Part shown: positions 18,533-31,167 of the stretch, piece by piece
Layout of the letters: every line of letters begins with the position of its first letter
Position numbering within the stretch: position 1 is the first letter of the stretch
Source: Janibacter corallicola NBRC 107790
GTDB lineage: Bacteria; Actinomycetota; Actinomycetes; Actinomycetales; Dermatophilaceae
Direction: 5' to 3'
DNA: 64,000 nt
Assembly (NCBI RefSeq): GCF_001570965.1
Contig: NZ_BCSR01000002.1
Span: 1-64,000 of the forward strand
Position numbers and translations under genes: made by a program
Notes under the pieces: model-generated
Databases searched by the model: none
What the model was told of the DNA's origin: nothing
What the model saw: the letters and a program-made list of their open reading frames with translations, nothing else

Positions 18533-18714
18533 TGGCCCAGCTGAAGGTGACCCAGACCCGTTCCGAGATCGGTGGCCGGGAGAGCCAGCGCAACACCCTG
18601 CGCAGCCTCGGCCTGAAGCGCATGGGCGACGTCGTCGTCAAGGAGGACCGTCCCGAGATCCGCGGGATGGTCAAGACGGTCGACCACCTGGTCACCGTCG
18701 AGGAGGTTGACTGA
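18529..18714 (+). CDS. rpmD: 50S ribosomal protein L30 (uL30)
   Basis: L30 has 61 residues from the first of two adjacent ATGs (18529), or 60 from the second at 18532. [36 protein letters not shown] is the full family pattern. Either start overlaps the rpsE stop. Confidence 0.95.
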   Translation: MMAQLKVTQTRSEIGGRESQRNTLRSLGLKRMGDVVVKEDRPEIRGMVKTVDHLVTVEEVD

Positions 18715-18716
18715 TC

Positions 18717-19199
18717 ATGGCTGACAGCAAGGCTGACGTCACGCCGGAGGAGGGCGCCCGCGCCCTGAAGGTGCACCACCTGCGCCCGGCGCCCGGCGCC
18801 AAGACCGCGCGTACCCGCGTGGGTCGCGGTGAGGGCTCGAAGGGCAAGACCGCCGGTCGCGGCACCAAGGGCACCAAGGCCCGTTACCAGGTGCCGGAGC
18901 GTTTCGAGGGTGGCCAGACGCCGCTGCACATGCGGCTGCCGAAGATGCGTGGCTTCAAGAACCCGTTCAAGACCGAGTACCAGGTCGTGAACCTCGAGCG
19001 CATCGCGACCCTCTTCCCCGAGGGGGGCACCGTGGGCGTCGAGGAGCTCGTGGCCAAGGGCGCCGTTCGCGCGGGCCAGCCCGTGAAGGTGCTCGGCTCC
19101 GGCGACGTGTCGGCGAAGGTGGACCTCACGGTCGACGCCTTCTCCACCAGCGCCAAGGAGAAGATCGAGGCGGCCGGCGGCAGCATCACGCTGCGCTGA
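18717..19199 (+). CDS. rplO: 50S ribosomal protein L15 (uL15)
   Basis: L15 has 160 residues and assists late 50S assembly. The core [40 protein letters not shown] with the Gly-rich loop is present, then [18 protein letters not shown]. It carries a short acidic N-terminal lead. It is the last ribosomal protein of the spc block before a terminator-like hairpin and secY. Confidence 0.97.
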   Translation: MADSKADVTPEEGARALKVHHLRPAPGAKTARTRVGRGEGSKGKTAGRGTKGTKARYQVPERFEGGQTPLHMRLPKMRGFKNPFKTEYQVVNLERIATLFPEGGTVGVEELVAKGAVRAGQPVKVLGSGDVSAKVDLTVDAFSTSAKEKIEAAGGSITLR

Positions 19200-19216
19200 C
19201 CCCCTTCGCACCAGGT

Positions 19217-19250
19217 CGTGAGGCCGTCCCGTCCCCGGGGCGGCCTCACG
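19217..19250 (+). terminator. Hairpin between rplO and secY
   Basis: CGTGAGGCCG pairs perfectly (10 bp) with CGGCCTCACG around a 14-base G/C-rich loop, 18 bases after the rplO stop. It would separate ribosomal-protein expression from secY-adk-map. Confidence 0.65.
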
Positions 19251-19292
19251 CCGTTCCGGCCGGTCGGGTCGGGCATCGCCACCGATGACAGG

Positions 19293-19298
19293 TATCGT
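19293..19298 (+). promoter_or_regulatory. Candidate -10 element for secY-adk-map
   Basis: TATCGT in the context GGTATCGTCG lies between the rplO terminator and the secY start. The same GTATC(G/C)T core occurs before rpsL, infA and glmM. I see no good -35 hexamer. Confidence 0.3.
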
Positions 19299-19369
19299 CG
19301 GACGGGTTGTGCCCGCACGGTCCATCGGCCCGGGGCGCACCACCCGGACCATCCTGGAGGAACCAACCC

Positions 19370-20692
19370 GTGCTCTCCGTCTTCACCCGGGCGTTCTCGA
19401 CGCCCGAACTGCGGAACAAGCTGCTGCTCACCCTGGGCATCCTCGTGCTCTTCCGCATCGGGTCTTCCATCCCCACCCCGAATGTCGACTACTCCGCGGT
19501 GCAGCAGTGCATCGCGGGTGCGAGGGATGACTCGGGGAGCAGCTTCCTCGGCATGGCCAACCTCTTCAGCGGCGGCGCGCTGCTGCAGCTGTCGGTCTTC
19601 GCGCTCGGGATCATGCCCTACATCACCGCGAGCATCATCGTGCAGCTGCTCACGGTCGTCATCCCGCACTTCGAGCAGCTGAAGAAGGAGGGCCAGCAGG
19701 GTCAGGCCAAGATGACGCAGTACACGCGTTACCTGACGATCGGCCTGGCCGTCCTGCAGTCCTCGACCTTCATCACCTTCGCGCGCAACCCCGCGCAGCT
19801 CTTCGCCAATGCCGAGTGCGGCCCGATCATCTACCGCGAGGGCATCTTCGACATCGGCCTCATGGTGCTGACGATGACCGCCGGGACCGGCCTGATCATG
19901 TGGCTCGGTGAGCTCATCACCGACAAGGGCGTCGGCAACGGCATGTCGCTGCTGATCTTCACCTCGATCGTGGCGACCTTCCCCAGCTCGCTGTGGGCCA
20001 TCCAGCAGCGCGACGGCCGCTGGGACATCTTCTTCATCGTCATCGCCATCGGGCTGCTCATCACCACCGCGGTCGTCTTCGTCGAGCAGAGCCAGCGACG
20101 GGTGCCGGTCCAGTACGCCAAGCGGATGGTCGGGCGGCGGATGTACGGCGGCACCTCGACGTACATCCCGATCAAGGTGAACATGGCCAACGTCATCCCG
20201 GTCATCTTCGCCAGCTCGATGCTCGCCCTGCCGCAGATGGTCGCCCAGTTCCAGACCGACCCCCAGGGCAACTCGCCGGCGTGGGTGCAGTGGGTCCAGA
20301 CCTACCTGGTCCAGGGCGACAACCCCATCTACATGGCGGTCTACACCGCCCTGATCATCTTCTTCACGTTCTTCTACGTCTCGATCACGTTCAACCCCAC
20401 GGACGTGGCCGACAACATGAAGAAGTACGGGGGCTTCATCCCCGGTATTCGCGCCGGGCGACCCACGGCCGAGTACCTCCGGTACGTCCTGACCCGCATC
20501 ACCGTGCCCGGGTCGATCTACCTGGCTGTGGTCTCGTTGATCCCGCTCATCGCCTTCGTGCTCGTCGGGGCCAACCAGAACTTCCCCTTCGGCGGCGCCT
20601 CTATCATCATCATGGTGGGAGTCGGCCTGGAGACGGTGAAGCAGATCGAGTCCCAGCTCCAGCAACGTCACTACGAAGGGTTCCTGCGCTGA
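19370..20692 (+). CDS. secY: Preprotein translocase subunit SecY
   Basis: SecY is the 440-residue, ten-helix channel of the Sec export machinery, working with SecE, SecG and Sec[38 protein letters not shown] opens helix 1. The plug region [29 protein letters not shown] and the cytosolic loop [17 protein letters not shown] are present. The GTG start at 19370 follows GGAGG. The gene is coupled to adk by a TGATG overlap. Confidence 0.97.
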   Translation: MLSVFTRAFSTPELRNKLLLTLGILVLFRIGSSIPTPNVDYSAVQQCIAGARDDSGSSFLGMANLFSGGALLQLSVFALGIMPYITASIIVQLLTVVIPHFEQLKKEGQQGQAKMTQYTRYLTIGLAVLQSSTFITFARNPAQLFANAECGPIIYREGIFDIGLMVLTMTAGTGLIMWLGELITDKGVGNGMSLLIFTSIVATFPSSLWAIQQRDGRWDIFFIVIAIGLLITTAVVFVEQSQRRVPVQYAKRMVGRRMYGGTSTYIPIKVNMANVIPVIFASSMLALPQMVAQFQTDPQGNSPAWVQWVQTYLVQGDNPIYMAVYTALIIFFTFFYVSITFNPTDVADNMKKYGGFIPGIRAGRPTAEYLRYVLTRITVPGSIYLAVVSLIPLIAFVLVGANQNFPFGGASIIIMVGVGLETVKQIESQLQQRHYEGFLR

Positions 20693-21255
20693 TGCGTCTG
20701 ATCATCCTCGGTCCTCCCGGTGCCGGTAAGGGCACTCAGGCCGGCCGTATCGCCGAGCACTACGCCATCCCCGCGATCTCCACGGGGGACATCTTCCGCT
20801 CCAACATCAAGAACGAAACGGAGCTCGGGAAGCAGGTCAAGGAGATCCTCGCCTCCGGCGGCTACGTCTCGGACGAGATCACCAACGCCATCGTCGAGGA
20901 CCGCCTCGCCCAGGAGGACGCCGCGGGCGGGTTCCTGCTCGACGGCTACCCCCGCACTCCGGCGCAGGTCGAGGCCCTCGACGGCATGCTGCAGCGGCAG
21001 GGTGCCTCCCTGGACAAGGTGCTCGAGCTCGTCGTCGACGACGAGATGGTGATCGCCCGGCTGCTCAAGCGTGCCGAGGTCGAGGGCCGGGAGGACGACA
21101 CCGAGGAGGTCATCCGCGAGCGCATGGCCCTCTACCACCGGGAGACCGAGCCGCTGGCCTCCGAGTACGCCGAGCGCGGTCTGCTGGTCCAGGTCGACGG
21201 CGCCGGCGAGGTCGACGAGATCGGCCGCCGCATCATCGACGCGCTGGACGACTGA
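20692..21255 (+). CDS. adk: Adenylate kinase
   Basis: This 187-residue enzyme interconverts 2 ADP with ATP and AMP. The P-loop [10 protein letters not shown] is at residues 7-16, and the AMP-binding STGDIFR and the [12 protein letters not shown] block follow. The LID is the short, zinc-free form, which accounts for the length. It starts on the last base of secY; map follows 8 bases later, giving the usual secY-adk-map order. Confidence 0.97.
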   Translation: MRLIILGPPGAGKGTQAGRIAEHYAIPAISTGDIFRSNIKNETELGKQVKEILASGGYVSDEITNAIVEDRLAQEDAAGGFLLDGYPRTPAQVEALDGMLQRQGASLDKVLELVVDDEMVIARLLKRAEVEGREDDTEEVIRERMALYHRETEPLASEYAERGLLVQVDGAGEVDEIGRRIIDALDD

Positions 21256-21262
21256 CCCGGCG

Positions 21263-22111
21263 ATGTCCCTCTTCGGCCGCGAGCGCCTGCCCTCCCGCAC
21301 CCCGGACGAGCTCCGGGCGATGCGGGTGGCGGGGCTGCTCGTCGGCCGCACCCTCGCGATGCTCCGGGAGGAGGCGCGCGAAGGGGTGAGCACCGGCCGG
21401 CTCGACGAGCTCGCCGAGACCTTCATCCGGGACCACGGGGGCATCCCCAACTTCCAGCTCGTGCCCGGGTACAGCCACACCCTGTGCACCTCGATCGGCT
21501 CGCAGATCGTGCACGGGATCCCGGGGGAGCGGGTGCTGGCCCCCGGTGACCTGCTGAGCATCGACTGCGGCGCCGAGGTGCAGGGGTGGAACGGCGACGC
21601 CGCGATGACCGTGGTCGTCGGTGGGGATGACGCGGGCGACCCCGCGCAGGTGCGCCTCAGCGAGGTCACCCGGCGTTCGCTCTGGGCGGGGATCGCCGCC
21701 CTTCGTCCCGGTGGGGACCTGAACGACGTCGGCGGGGCCGTCGAGGACAGCATCGTCGCCGACGGCCGGGATGACGGCATCGACTACGGAATCGTCGAGG
21801 ACTACACCGGCCACGGCATCGGGGAGTCGATGCACCTGCCGCCGAGCGTGTGCAACTACCGGGTGCGCGGCCGGGTCGCCCGCACCCCCGTCGGGGCGAC
21901 CCTGGCGATCGAGCCGATGGTCACCCTCGGCGACCAGGCCAACCACGTCCTGCCCGACGACTGGACCGTCGTCACGAGCGACGGCCTGGCCGCGGCGCAC
22001 TGGGAGCACTCGGTCGCCCTCACCGAGGACGGCGTCGTCGTGCTCACCGCGCTCGACCAGGGTCACTCGGAACTGGTGCCCCGCGGCGTGGCGGTCGGTT
22101 CGCTGGACTGA
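21263..22111 (+). CDS. map: Type I methionine aminopeptidase
   Basis: This 282-residue metalloenzyme removes the N-terminal Met from new proteins. The metal ligands are visible: the two Asp in DCGAEVQGWNGDAAM, the His in GHGIGESMH, the Glu in AIEPMVTLG, and the Glu in HWEHSVAL. The substrate-side His is in YSHTLCTSIGSQIVHGIP. It lacks the N-terminal SH3-binding extension of some actinobacterial MetAPs. infA would normally follow, but the mut genes lie here instead. Confidence 0.96.
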   Translation: MSLFGRERLPSRTPDELRAMRVAGLLVGRTLAMLREEAREGVSTGRLDELAETFIRDHGGIPNFQLVPGYSHTLCTSIGSQIVHGIPGERVLAPGDLLSIDCGAEVQGWNGDAAMTVVVGGDDAGDPAQVRLSEVTRRSLWAGIAALRPGGDLNDVGGAVEDSIVADGRDDGIDYGIVEDYTGHGIGESMHLPPSVCNYRVRGRVARTPVGATLAIEPMVTLGDQANHVLPDDWTVVTSDGLAAAHWEHSVALTEDGVVVLTALDQGHSELVPRGVAVGSLD

Positions 22112-22257
22112 ACCCGCCTCACGACGTGCGGGGAGGCCCGGCGGATGTGGTGTACGCGACGTGGGACGGACCTGTGCCAGGTGAGGCCGGTCGGTAGGCT
22201 GCGAAGCCAGTCATGCCGTCCCCCGGGACGGCCGGTCGACCCCAGGAGCGCCACAGC

Positions 22258-24131
22258 ATGACACTGCCCGACAGCCCCTCCGCCGACGGAGGCACGATGC
22301 GCCTGGCGGAGGGTTTCCCGCAGCTGGGCGACGAGGACTGGGCCGCGATGGCCGCGAAGGTCCTCAACCGCTCCCGGCCGGAGGACGATCACCTGGACCC
22401 GGCCGGCGCCGTCGCCGCGCTGACCAGCGAGCTGCCGGGCGGCCTCGAGGTCGAGCCGATCTACTGGCCGGAGCCGGGCCGCGCGCTCGGGCTGCCCGGG
22501 GCGATGCCCTTCACCCGCGGCCGCGGCCCCCGCGACCCGGAGCAGCCCTGGGACGTCCGGGCGCTGCACGAGGACCCCGACGCCGCCCGCACCCGCGCGG
22601 CCGTGCTCCAGGACCTCGAGCAGGGAGCCACCTCGGTGTGGCTGCACGTCGGCGAGGACGGCATCGCCACCGAGGATGTCGCGACGGTCCTCCAGGACGT
22701 CATGGTCGACCTCGCATCGGTCACCGTCAGCTCGTTGACCGACCAGACCGGCGCCGCCGCGGCCCTGCTCGCCTTCTGGGAGACGAAGGGGGCCGACCCC
22801 GCCACCGTGCGCGGCAGCCTCGGCCACGACCCCATCGGCGCGGCGGCCGCGCTCGGCACCGCGCCGGACCTGGCGCCGCTCGCCGACGCGGTGCGCTCCT
22901 GCACCGAGCGCTGGACCGGCGTGCGCGCCGTCACCGTCGACACCCGGGTCCACCACGACGCGGGCGCCGGCGACGCCGACGAGATCGCGCTGGCCCTCGC
23001 CACCGCCCTGGAGTACGTCCGGCGCCTGCACGCCGACGGCATCGAGCCGGCCGAGGCCTTCCGGCGCATCGACTTCCGGGTGGCCGCGACGGCCGACCAG
23101 TTCGCCACCATCGCCAAGCTGCGGGCGCTGCGGCGCACCTGGGCCCGCGTGGGCGAGGTGCTCGAGGTCCCCGAGGCCGACCGCGGGGCCTGGGTGCACG
23201 CCGTCACCTCCTGGCGGATGCAGACCCGCACCGACCCGTGGGTGAACATCCTGCGCGACACCATCGCCTGCTTCGGCGCCGCCGCCGGCGGGGCCGAAGC
23301 GATCACCGTGCTGCCGCACGACGTCGCGGTGGGGCTGCCGACCCCCTTCGCCCGGCGCATCGCCCGCAACACCCAGACACTGCTCTCCGCCGAGTCCCAC
23401 GTCGCCGCGGTCGCGGACCCGGCCGGCGGCTCGGCCTACGTCGAGTCGCTGACCGACGAGATCGCCCGCGCCGCGTGGCAGTGGTTCGGTGAGCTCGACG
23501 GGGCCGGGGGCACCGCGGTCGCGCTCGCCGACGGACGCATCGCGGACCGACTCGCCGCCACCCGCGCACGGCGCGACGCCGCGCTGGCCACCCGTGAGCT
23601 GCCGCTCACCGGTACCTCGACCTTCCCGCTGGCCGGGGAGACGCTCCTCGAGCGGGAGCCGCGCGCGGAGGTCACCCGCGACGGGCTGCCACGCCGCCGG
23701 GACTCCGAGGCCTTCGAGGCCCTGCGCGAGCGGGCCGGCTCCGACCTCACCGTCCCCGTGCTCGGGCTGGGTGCCGTCAAGGAGCACACCGCCCGGGTCA
23801 GCTTCGTCGGCAACCTCCTCGGGGTCGCCGGCATCCACCCGGAGCTCCACGAGCTCCTCGACGGGCCCGAGGGGGTCGACCTCTCCGGCCTCGAGGGTGC
23901 GCCCGTCGCGATCATCGCCTCCTCGCCGAAGGGGTACGCCGCCCACGCGGAGGCGACCGTCGCCGCCCTTCGCGCCGCCGGCGTGCAGCACGTCGTCATC
24001 GCCGGCGCACCGACCGAGGCCGAGGGCACGTCGGTCGATGACTCCGCGCAGGCGGGCATGGACGTCCTGGCCTTCCTCGAGGACCTCATCGACCGCCTCG
24101 GTACCCGCCAGCAGCCGGCAGGAGCACGCTG

Positions 24132-24132
<1 letters not shown>
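22258..24132 (+). CDS. mutA: Methylmalonyl-CoA mutase small subunit
   Basis: This 624-residue subunit resembles MutB along its length but lacks the B12-binding DxHxxG motif at its C-terminus ([24 protein letters not shown] replaces it). It is therefore the non-catalytic partner of the heterodimer. [21 protein letters not shown] is a conserved mutase block. The start ATG at 22258 has AGGAG upstream. The 146-base gap after map contains no recognisable cobalamin riboswitch. Its stop overlaps the mutB start. Confidence 0.95.
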
Positions 24133-26325
<2,193 letters not shown>

Positions 26326-26333
<8 letters not shown>

Positions 26334-27318
26334 GTCGGTCGCCGATCTCGCTGCCGGCGTCCGGGAGCGCTCCCGGGGGCAGATCGCCCGGGCGATCACG
26401 CTCGTCGAGTCCTCCCGGCCGGCCCACCGCGACCGGGCCAAGGAGCTGCTCGCGCTGCTCGCGCCCGACACCGGTCACGCCGTGCGCGTGGGCATCTCCG
26501 GGATCCCGGGCGCGGGCAAGTCGACCTTCATCGACGCCCTCGGCACCCGGCTGATCGAGGCGGGCCACCGCGTCGCGGTCGTCGCCGTCGACCCGAGCAG
26601 CTCGCGCACCGGCGGGTCGGTGCTCGGCGACCGCACCCGGATGGCGGCGCTGACCGCCAGCGACGACGCCTTCGTGCGCCCCTCGCCCTCGGGGGACCAC
26701 CTCGGCGGCGTCGCCCGGGCGACCCGCGAGTCGATGCTCGTGCTCGAGGCCGCGGGCTTCGACGTCGTCCTCGTCGAGACCGTCGGGGTGGGCCAGTCCG
26801 AGGTGGCGGTCTCCGAGATGGTCGACACCTTCCTCATGCTCGCCCTCGCCCGGGGCGGGGACCAGCTGCAGGGGATCAAGCGCGGCATCCTCGAGATCGC
26901 CGACGTCATCGCGGTCAACAAGGCCGACGGCCCCTACGAGGGCGATGCCCGGGTGGCCGCCCGCGAGCTCTCCGGGGCGATGCGGATGATGAACCCGGAC
27001 CCCGAGGCCCGCCGCCCCCCGGTGCTGACGTGCAGCGCGCAGACCGGCGCCGGCCTCGACGAGGTCTGGCAGGCCGTCCTCGATCACCGCAGCCACCTCG
27101 AGGCGCAGGGGTCGCTCGCCACCCGCCGGGCGGAGCAGCAGCAGGAGTGGATGTGGGCGATGGTCGACGCCGAGCTGCACGACCTCGTGCGCCGTTCACC
27201 CGGGGTGCGCGAGCACCTGGCCGAGCTGACCGCGGCCGTGCGCTCGGGGGAGACCAGCGCCGTGGAGGGCGCCGGACGGGTCATCGACGCCTTCGCCCGG
27301 GACCTCGGCGAGCGTTGA
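26326..27318 (+). CDS. meaB: MeaB-type GTPase, chaperone of methylmalonyl-CoA mutase
   Basis: This 330-residue G3E-family GTPase protects the mutase and gates delivery of its adenosylcobalamin. The P-loop GIPGAGKS is at residues 59-66. [28 protein letters not shown] and NKAD follow. Old annotations call this family ArgK or an arginine transport ATPase, which is incorrect. Its start lies inside the end of mutB (8-base overlap), so all three mut genes form one operon. It converges on the CPBP gene with only 9 bases between. Confidence 0.96.
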
Positions 27319-27327
27319 TCCCGGCGC

Positions 27328-28848
27328 TCAGCCGCGCGCCGGAGCCCCGATCCTCTTCGGTGCGATGCCGGAGCGGCGCGCGAGGAGGAGCAGCACCGCG
27401 GTCATGACGGCGGTGGCGAGCACGCTCGTGCCGGCCGCGGCCCCCGTGCTCGTCGTGTCCGTGCCGACGTAGGCATCCTGCAGCCCGCCGAGCACGCTCA
27501 GGCCCACCGTGATGACGAGGTTGTTGACGACGTGCAGCACGATGGCCGCCTCCAGGCCGCCGGTGCGCCACGTGAGGTAGCAGCAGGCGAGCGCCATGCC
27601 GCCGAGGTCGATGATGATCCACGGGTCGAGCGAGGTGTGCGCGAGCGCGAAGAGGAGGGTCGAGAGGATCGTCCCGACGACCAGGGCCAGGACCGGGTTC
27701 CGGATCCACGCACCCACCCCCTGGAGCAGACCGCCACGGAAGGCGACCTCCTCCCCGGCCGCTTGCAGGGGGGTGGTGAGCAGCGTGACGACCACGAGCC
27801 ACTGCCAGTGCTCCGGCCGGTCGCCGGGTGACTCCCCGGAGAGTACCCACGACCCGGCGAGGTAGGCGCCCCAGAGCACGAGCGTGACGACGAAGGCCCG
27901 CAGCAGCCAGCCCCACCGGATCCGCCCCGCGACCGACCACAGTGCTCCCATCGGGCGCCAGTGCCCAAGCCGCGTCGCGACGAGCGTCGCCGGGATGAGC
28001 GCGGCGAGCATGAGATTGTTGATCAGCATCGAGACCGGGTCGGTCGCCATCGACTCGACCGCGTCCGGAGTCGTGAGCAGGTCGGGTCTCAGCGCGTAGA
28101 GGATGATGCCCAGCACCATGCTCGTGACGAAGAAGACCCCCACCGCCAGCAGCAGTGCCACAAGCGGTCGCCACCAGTGGTACCCCCGCACCCGCATCTG
28201 CGAGACGTAGCTGCGGGGCTCGTCGTCGGGCAGCGGGCGCAGCGAGCCGCCTCCGGTCGGTGCCGGGGGAGGGGCGAAGGGGGCCTGCCTCCCGGACCAC
28301 CGCTGCCGGTGGTGCTCCCGGGCCGCCTGCGCGAAGTCGATGAGCAGCGGGTGCACCCCGTCGTCGGTGGCGAGGGCGTGGTCGATCAGCGTGGCCGGTG
28401 ACCGACCGGCGGCGGCGACCACGGCGGGGCGGCCTCCGCGGTGGGCCTGCGCGGACCAGACGGTGCCCGCGGCCGAGGCGTAGTCGTCGGCGGGGCGGCC
28501 GCCGGCGGGCTGCACCGGCAGTCGCGTCGGGGCGGTGCCGAGCAGGAGGGCCAGCCGGCCACCGGGGGCGGCCACGAGCATCTCGGGCGCGGAGTCGTCC
28601 GCGGCTGCCGGGCCGACGAGCGGCAGGCCCGCACCCAGGGCGTGGGCGATCGTCGTGTCGTGCACGTCGGCCGGTGAGCCGATCGGGGCGGGCAGCAGCC
28701 AGAGGCCGTCCAGATCCGGGGTCGGGGCGGTGCCGTCGGGCAGACCGAGGACCTCGGCCTCCGGGAGCAGGACGGCCAACGCCCGGCGGGCGCGGTCGGC
28801 GCCGGGGTGCTCGGGCGGGCCGACGAGGGCGATGCGCGGGCCGGTCAT
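27328..28848 (-). CDS. CPBP-family intramembrane metalloprotease with an N-terminal soluble domain
   Basis: The protein has 506 residues. The C-terminal ~290 form an eight-helix CPBP (Abi/Rce1-like) domain with all three motifs: GEEVAFRG near residue 364, FALAH, and HVVNN. Residues 1 to about 185 are soluble and begin RIALVGPPEHPGADRARRALAVLLP, then DGLWLLPAPIGSP and AGLPLVGPAA. This is a Rossmann-like alpha/beta pattern, faintly like class-I glutamine amidotransferases, but I see no catalytic Cys. The family is linked to protein processing and bacteriocin immunity; the substrate is unknown. The BCCT gene lies upstream on the same strand, behind its own terminator. Confidence 0.82.
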   Translation of the reverse strand: MTGPRIALVGPPEHPGADRARRALAVLLPEAEVLGLPDGTAPTPDLDGLWLLPAPIGSPADVHDTTIAHALGAGLPLVGPAAADDSAPEMLVAAPGGRLALLLGTAPTRLPVQPAGGRPADDYASAAGTVWSAQAHRGGRPAVVAAAGRSPATLIDHALATDDGVHPLLIDFAQAAREHHRQRWSGRQAPFAPPPAPTGGGSLRPLPDDEPRSYVSQMRVRGYHWWRPLVALLLAVGVFFVTSMVLGIILYALRPDLLTTPDAVESMATDPVSMLINNLMLAALIPATLVATRLGHWRPMGALWSVAGRIRWGWLLRAFVVTLVLWGAYLAGSWVLSGESPGDRPEHWQWLVVVTLLTTPLQAAGEEVAFRGGLLQGVGAWIRNPVLALVVGTILSTLLFALAHTSLDPWIIIDLGGMALACCYLTWRTGGLEAAIVLHVVNNLVITVGLSVLGGLQDAYVGTDTTSTGAAAGTSVLATAVMTAVLLLLARRSGIAPKRIGAPARG

Positions 28849-28861
28849 GGCCCGATCGTAC

Positions 28862-28910
28862 GTGGGCGGCCGGAGACCCCCGGGCCACGGGGGAGCCTCC
28901 GGCCGCCCAC
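28862..28910 (-). terminator. Terminator of the BCCT transporter gene
   Basis: GTGGGCGGCCGGAG pairs perfectly (14 bp) with CTCCGGCCGCCCAC, with an inner CCCCC/GGGGG. It lies 17 bases past the transporter stop codon and just before the CPBP gene on the minus strand. Confidence 0.75.
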
Positions 28911-28927
28911 GGTGGGAGGAGTCCTGA

Positions 28928-30610
28928 TCAGGTGCGGGTCTCGGCCTTCGAGCCCTCCTCCTCCTGCTCGGTCACCGGGAGCTCCCCGGTGACCTCGCCC
29001 CGGTTGAGCGCCTCCCGCCCGGCGAAGACGGCCTCCTCGGGGATGCCCCGCACCTTCGTGACGAACTGCAACCTCTCCTTGCGCAGGGCGATGATGAAGC
29101 TGATCCCCGCGAGGAACATCAGCGTGAACATCGGTAGCCCGACGACCGTGATGACCTGTTGCAGCGCGTCCAGTCCCTGGTCGCCGGCGAGGACGATGAG
29201 CAGCGCGGCGAGCACGCCCTCGCTGACGCCCCAGAAGACGCGCTGGTGGGTCGGTCCGGCGTCGCCGTCGCCGGTGCAGAGCATGTCGACGACGAGGGAG
29301 GCGGAGTCGGAGCTCGTCGCGAAGAAGATCGCGACGATCACCACGGCGAAGCCCTGGATGAAGGTGGTCAGGGGATAGTGCTCGAAGAAGGCGAACATCG
29401 ACAGCGGGATGGAGTCCGAGACGGCCGAGGCGATCTCTCCCTCGGACCCGTTCATGCCGTCGATGCGCATGGCCGACCAGCCGAAGACCACGAACCAGAT
29501 GATCGTGAAGATCGTCGGGGCGAAGAGGACGCCGAGGACGAACTCACGAACGGTGCGGCCCTTCGAGATGCGCGCCAGGAAGATCCCCATGAAGGGGGCC
29601 CAGCTGACCGTCCACGCCCAGTAGAAGACGGTCCAGCCGCCCTGCCAGCCCCAGCCCTCGTCCTTGGTCACCGGGGCGAGCGAGTCGTTCCAGAGCATCA
29701 TCTCGGGCAGCGAGGAGACGAAGTTCCCGGTCGTCTCGAAGATCTCCCGCAGCAGGAAGAGCGTCATTCCGCCGGTGAGGAAGACGAAGATCATCAGGCC
29801 GATCGCCATGGCGATGTTGATGTTGGACAGGAACTTCACCCCCTTGTCCATGCCCCGGACGATCGAGGTGACCGCGACGGCCTCGAGGACGACGATGATC
29901 AGCACCTGCAGGACGGTGTTGTTGTCCCACCCGAAGAGAGCACCGAGGCCGGCGCCGATCTGGGAGGTGCCCAGACCGATCGAGACGGCGACGCCGAAGA
30001 GGGTGCCGAGGATGGCGGTGATGTCGATGGCCCGGCCGATCGGCCCGTAGATGCCGTCCTTGAGGATCGGGTAGAAGACCGAGCTCACGCGCACCGGGAG
30101 CTCGTAGCGGTGGATGAAGTAGGCGAAGGCCAGGCCGGGCAGGCAGAAGATCGCCCAGGTGTGGAGGCTCAGGTGGTACAGGGCGAAGTTCATGCCCTCG
30201 GTGGCCGCCTGGGGGGTGAACGGTTGCACGTCCGCCTTCGGGGGCGTCGTGTAGTGGGAGATCGGTTCCGCCACGCCCCAGAACATCAGGATGGTGCCGA
30301 TGCCGCCGGCGAAGAGCATGGCGAACCACGAGGGGAAGCTGTACTGCGGTGGTTCGTCCTTGCGGCCGAGCTGGACCTGGCCGTAGGGGCTGAAGGCCAC
30401 GCCGAGGAGCATGATCACCCACGCGGTGACGCCGAAGATGAAGTACCACCCCAGGTTGGTGACCACCCACTCGCGCCCGGTGCTGAAGGAGCTGTTCAGC
30501 TGGGCGGGGAAAAGTAGCAGGACGATGAGGAAGAGGATCATCAACCCCGCCGAGACGAAGAAGATCGTCGGTTGCGTGCGCAACCGGAGCCTGCGGGCGA
30601 GTGCGTCCAT
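28928..30610 (-). CDS. BCCT family betaine/choline/carnitine transporter
   Basis: This 560-residue, twelve-helix secondary transporter takes up quaternary ammonium compounds such as glycine betaine or choline, usually with Na+ or H+. The aromatic substrate box WTVFYWAWTVSWAPFMGIFLARISKGRT is intact, as is FWGVAEPISHY. The glycine-rich stretch of helix 3 reads FAGGIGTILMFWG rather than the common AGMGIGLMFWG. The C-terminal tail (~50 residues) is mostly acidic, not the long basic osmosensing tail of BetP. The start ATG at 30610 follows GGAAGGAC. The substrate is inferred from the family only. Confidence 0.92.
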   Translation of the reverse strand: MDALARRLRLRTQPTIFFVSAGLMILFLIVLLLFPAQLNSSFSTGREWVVTNLGWYFIFGVTAWVIMLLGVAFSPYGQVQLGRKDEPPQYSFPSWFAMLFAGGIGTILMFWGVAEPISHYTTPPKADVQPFTPQAATEGMNFALYHLSLHTWAIFCLPGLAFAYFIHRYELPVRVSSVFYPILKDGIYGPIGRAIDITAILGTLFGVAVSIGLGTSQIGAGLGALFGWDNNTVLQVLIIVVLEAVAVTSIVRGMDKGVKFLSNINIAMAIGLMIFVFLTGGMTLFLLREIFETTGNFVSSLPEMMLWNDSLAPVTKDEGWGWQGGWTVFYWAWTVSWAPFMGIFLARISKGRTVREFVLGVLFAPTIFTIIWFVVFGWSAMRIDGMNGSEGEIASAVSDSIPLSMFAFFEHYPLTTFIQGFAVVIVAIFFATSSDSASLVVDMLCTGDGDAGPTHQRVFWGVSEGVLAALLIVLAGDQGLDALQQVITVVGLPMFTLMFLAGISFIIALRKERLQFVTKVRGIPEEAVFAGREALNRGEVTGELPVTEQEEEGSKAETRT

Positions 30611-30846
30611 GTCGCTGTCCTTCCGTCGAGACCGCCTCGCCCTCCCAATGGGGGGCAAGGGACACCCGTGAGTGTGGCACCGTGCGGCGACCACAGGGTG
30701 GATTTCGCCCCGGCAGATTGCATGGCGTATCCTCGAGTGTCGGTCTGTGTGTGCTCCGCCTTCCCGTACCGGGGAGGCGGGATCCATGCGTGACCGACTC
30801 ACGGGGGTCGCCACACAGGTGGCCGCCATCGACGGATTGAGAGGGT
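30611..30846. promoter_or_regulatory. Divergent promoter region between the BCCT gene and infA
   Basis: These 236 bases separate the minus-strand transporter from the plus-strand infA operon and hold no gene I can support. TATCCT at 30728-30733 (context CGTATCCTCG) is a plausible -10 for infA, leaving about 110 bases of leader. No compact inverted repeat stands out. Confidence 0.35.
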
Positions 30847-31068
30847 ATGGCCAAGAAGGACGGTGTCATCGAGGTCGAGGGCACGATCGTCGAAGCGCTC
30901 CCGAATGCGAACTTCCGGGTCGAGCTGACGAACGGTCACAAGGTTCTCGCCCACATCTCGGGCAAGATGCGGCAGCACTACATCCGGATCCTTCCGGAGG
31001 ACAAGGTTGTCGTCGAGCTCAGCCCGTACGACCTGACCCGCGGCCGGATCGTCTTCCGTTACCGCTGA
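30847..31068 (+). CDS. infA: Translation initiation factor IF-1
   Basis: This 73-residue OB-fold protein occupies the A site of the 30S subunit during initiation. [62 protein letters not shown] covers nearly the whole family pattern. It opens the alpha operon; rpmJ follows 99 bases later. Confidence 0.98.
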   Translation: MAKKDGVIEVEGTIVEALPNANFRVELTNGHKVLAHISGKMRQHYIRILPEDKVVVELSPYDLTRGRIVFRYR

Positions 31069-31167
31069 TCGACGCGGCCACCGACGGTGGCCGACGAGAG
31101 CAGCACCCGAGCACGACCCGTCGCCACGTACCGGGGGCGGGAAGATCGAGAAAGATGCGAGACGGCA

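Noticed and set aside
22112-22257. A cobalamin riboswitch upstream of mutA
   Set aside because: The 146-base gap lacks the conserved B12-box core and is too short for the full aptamer.
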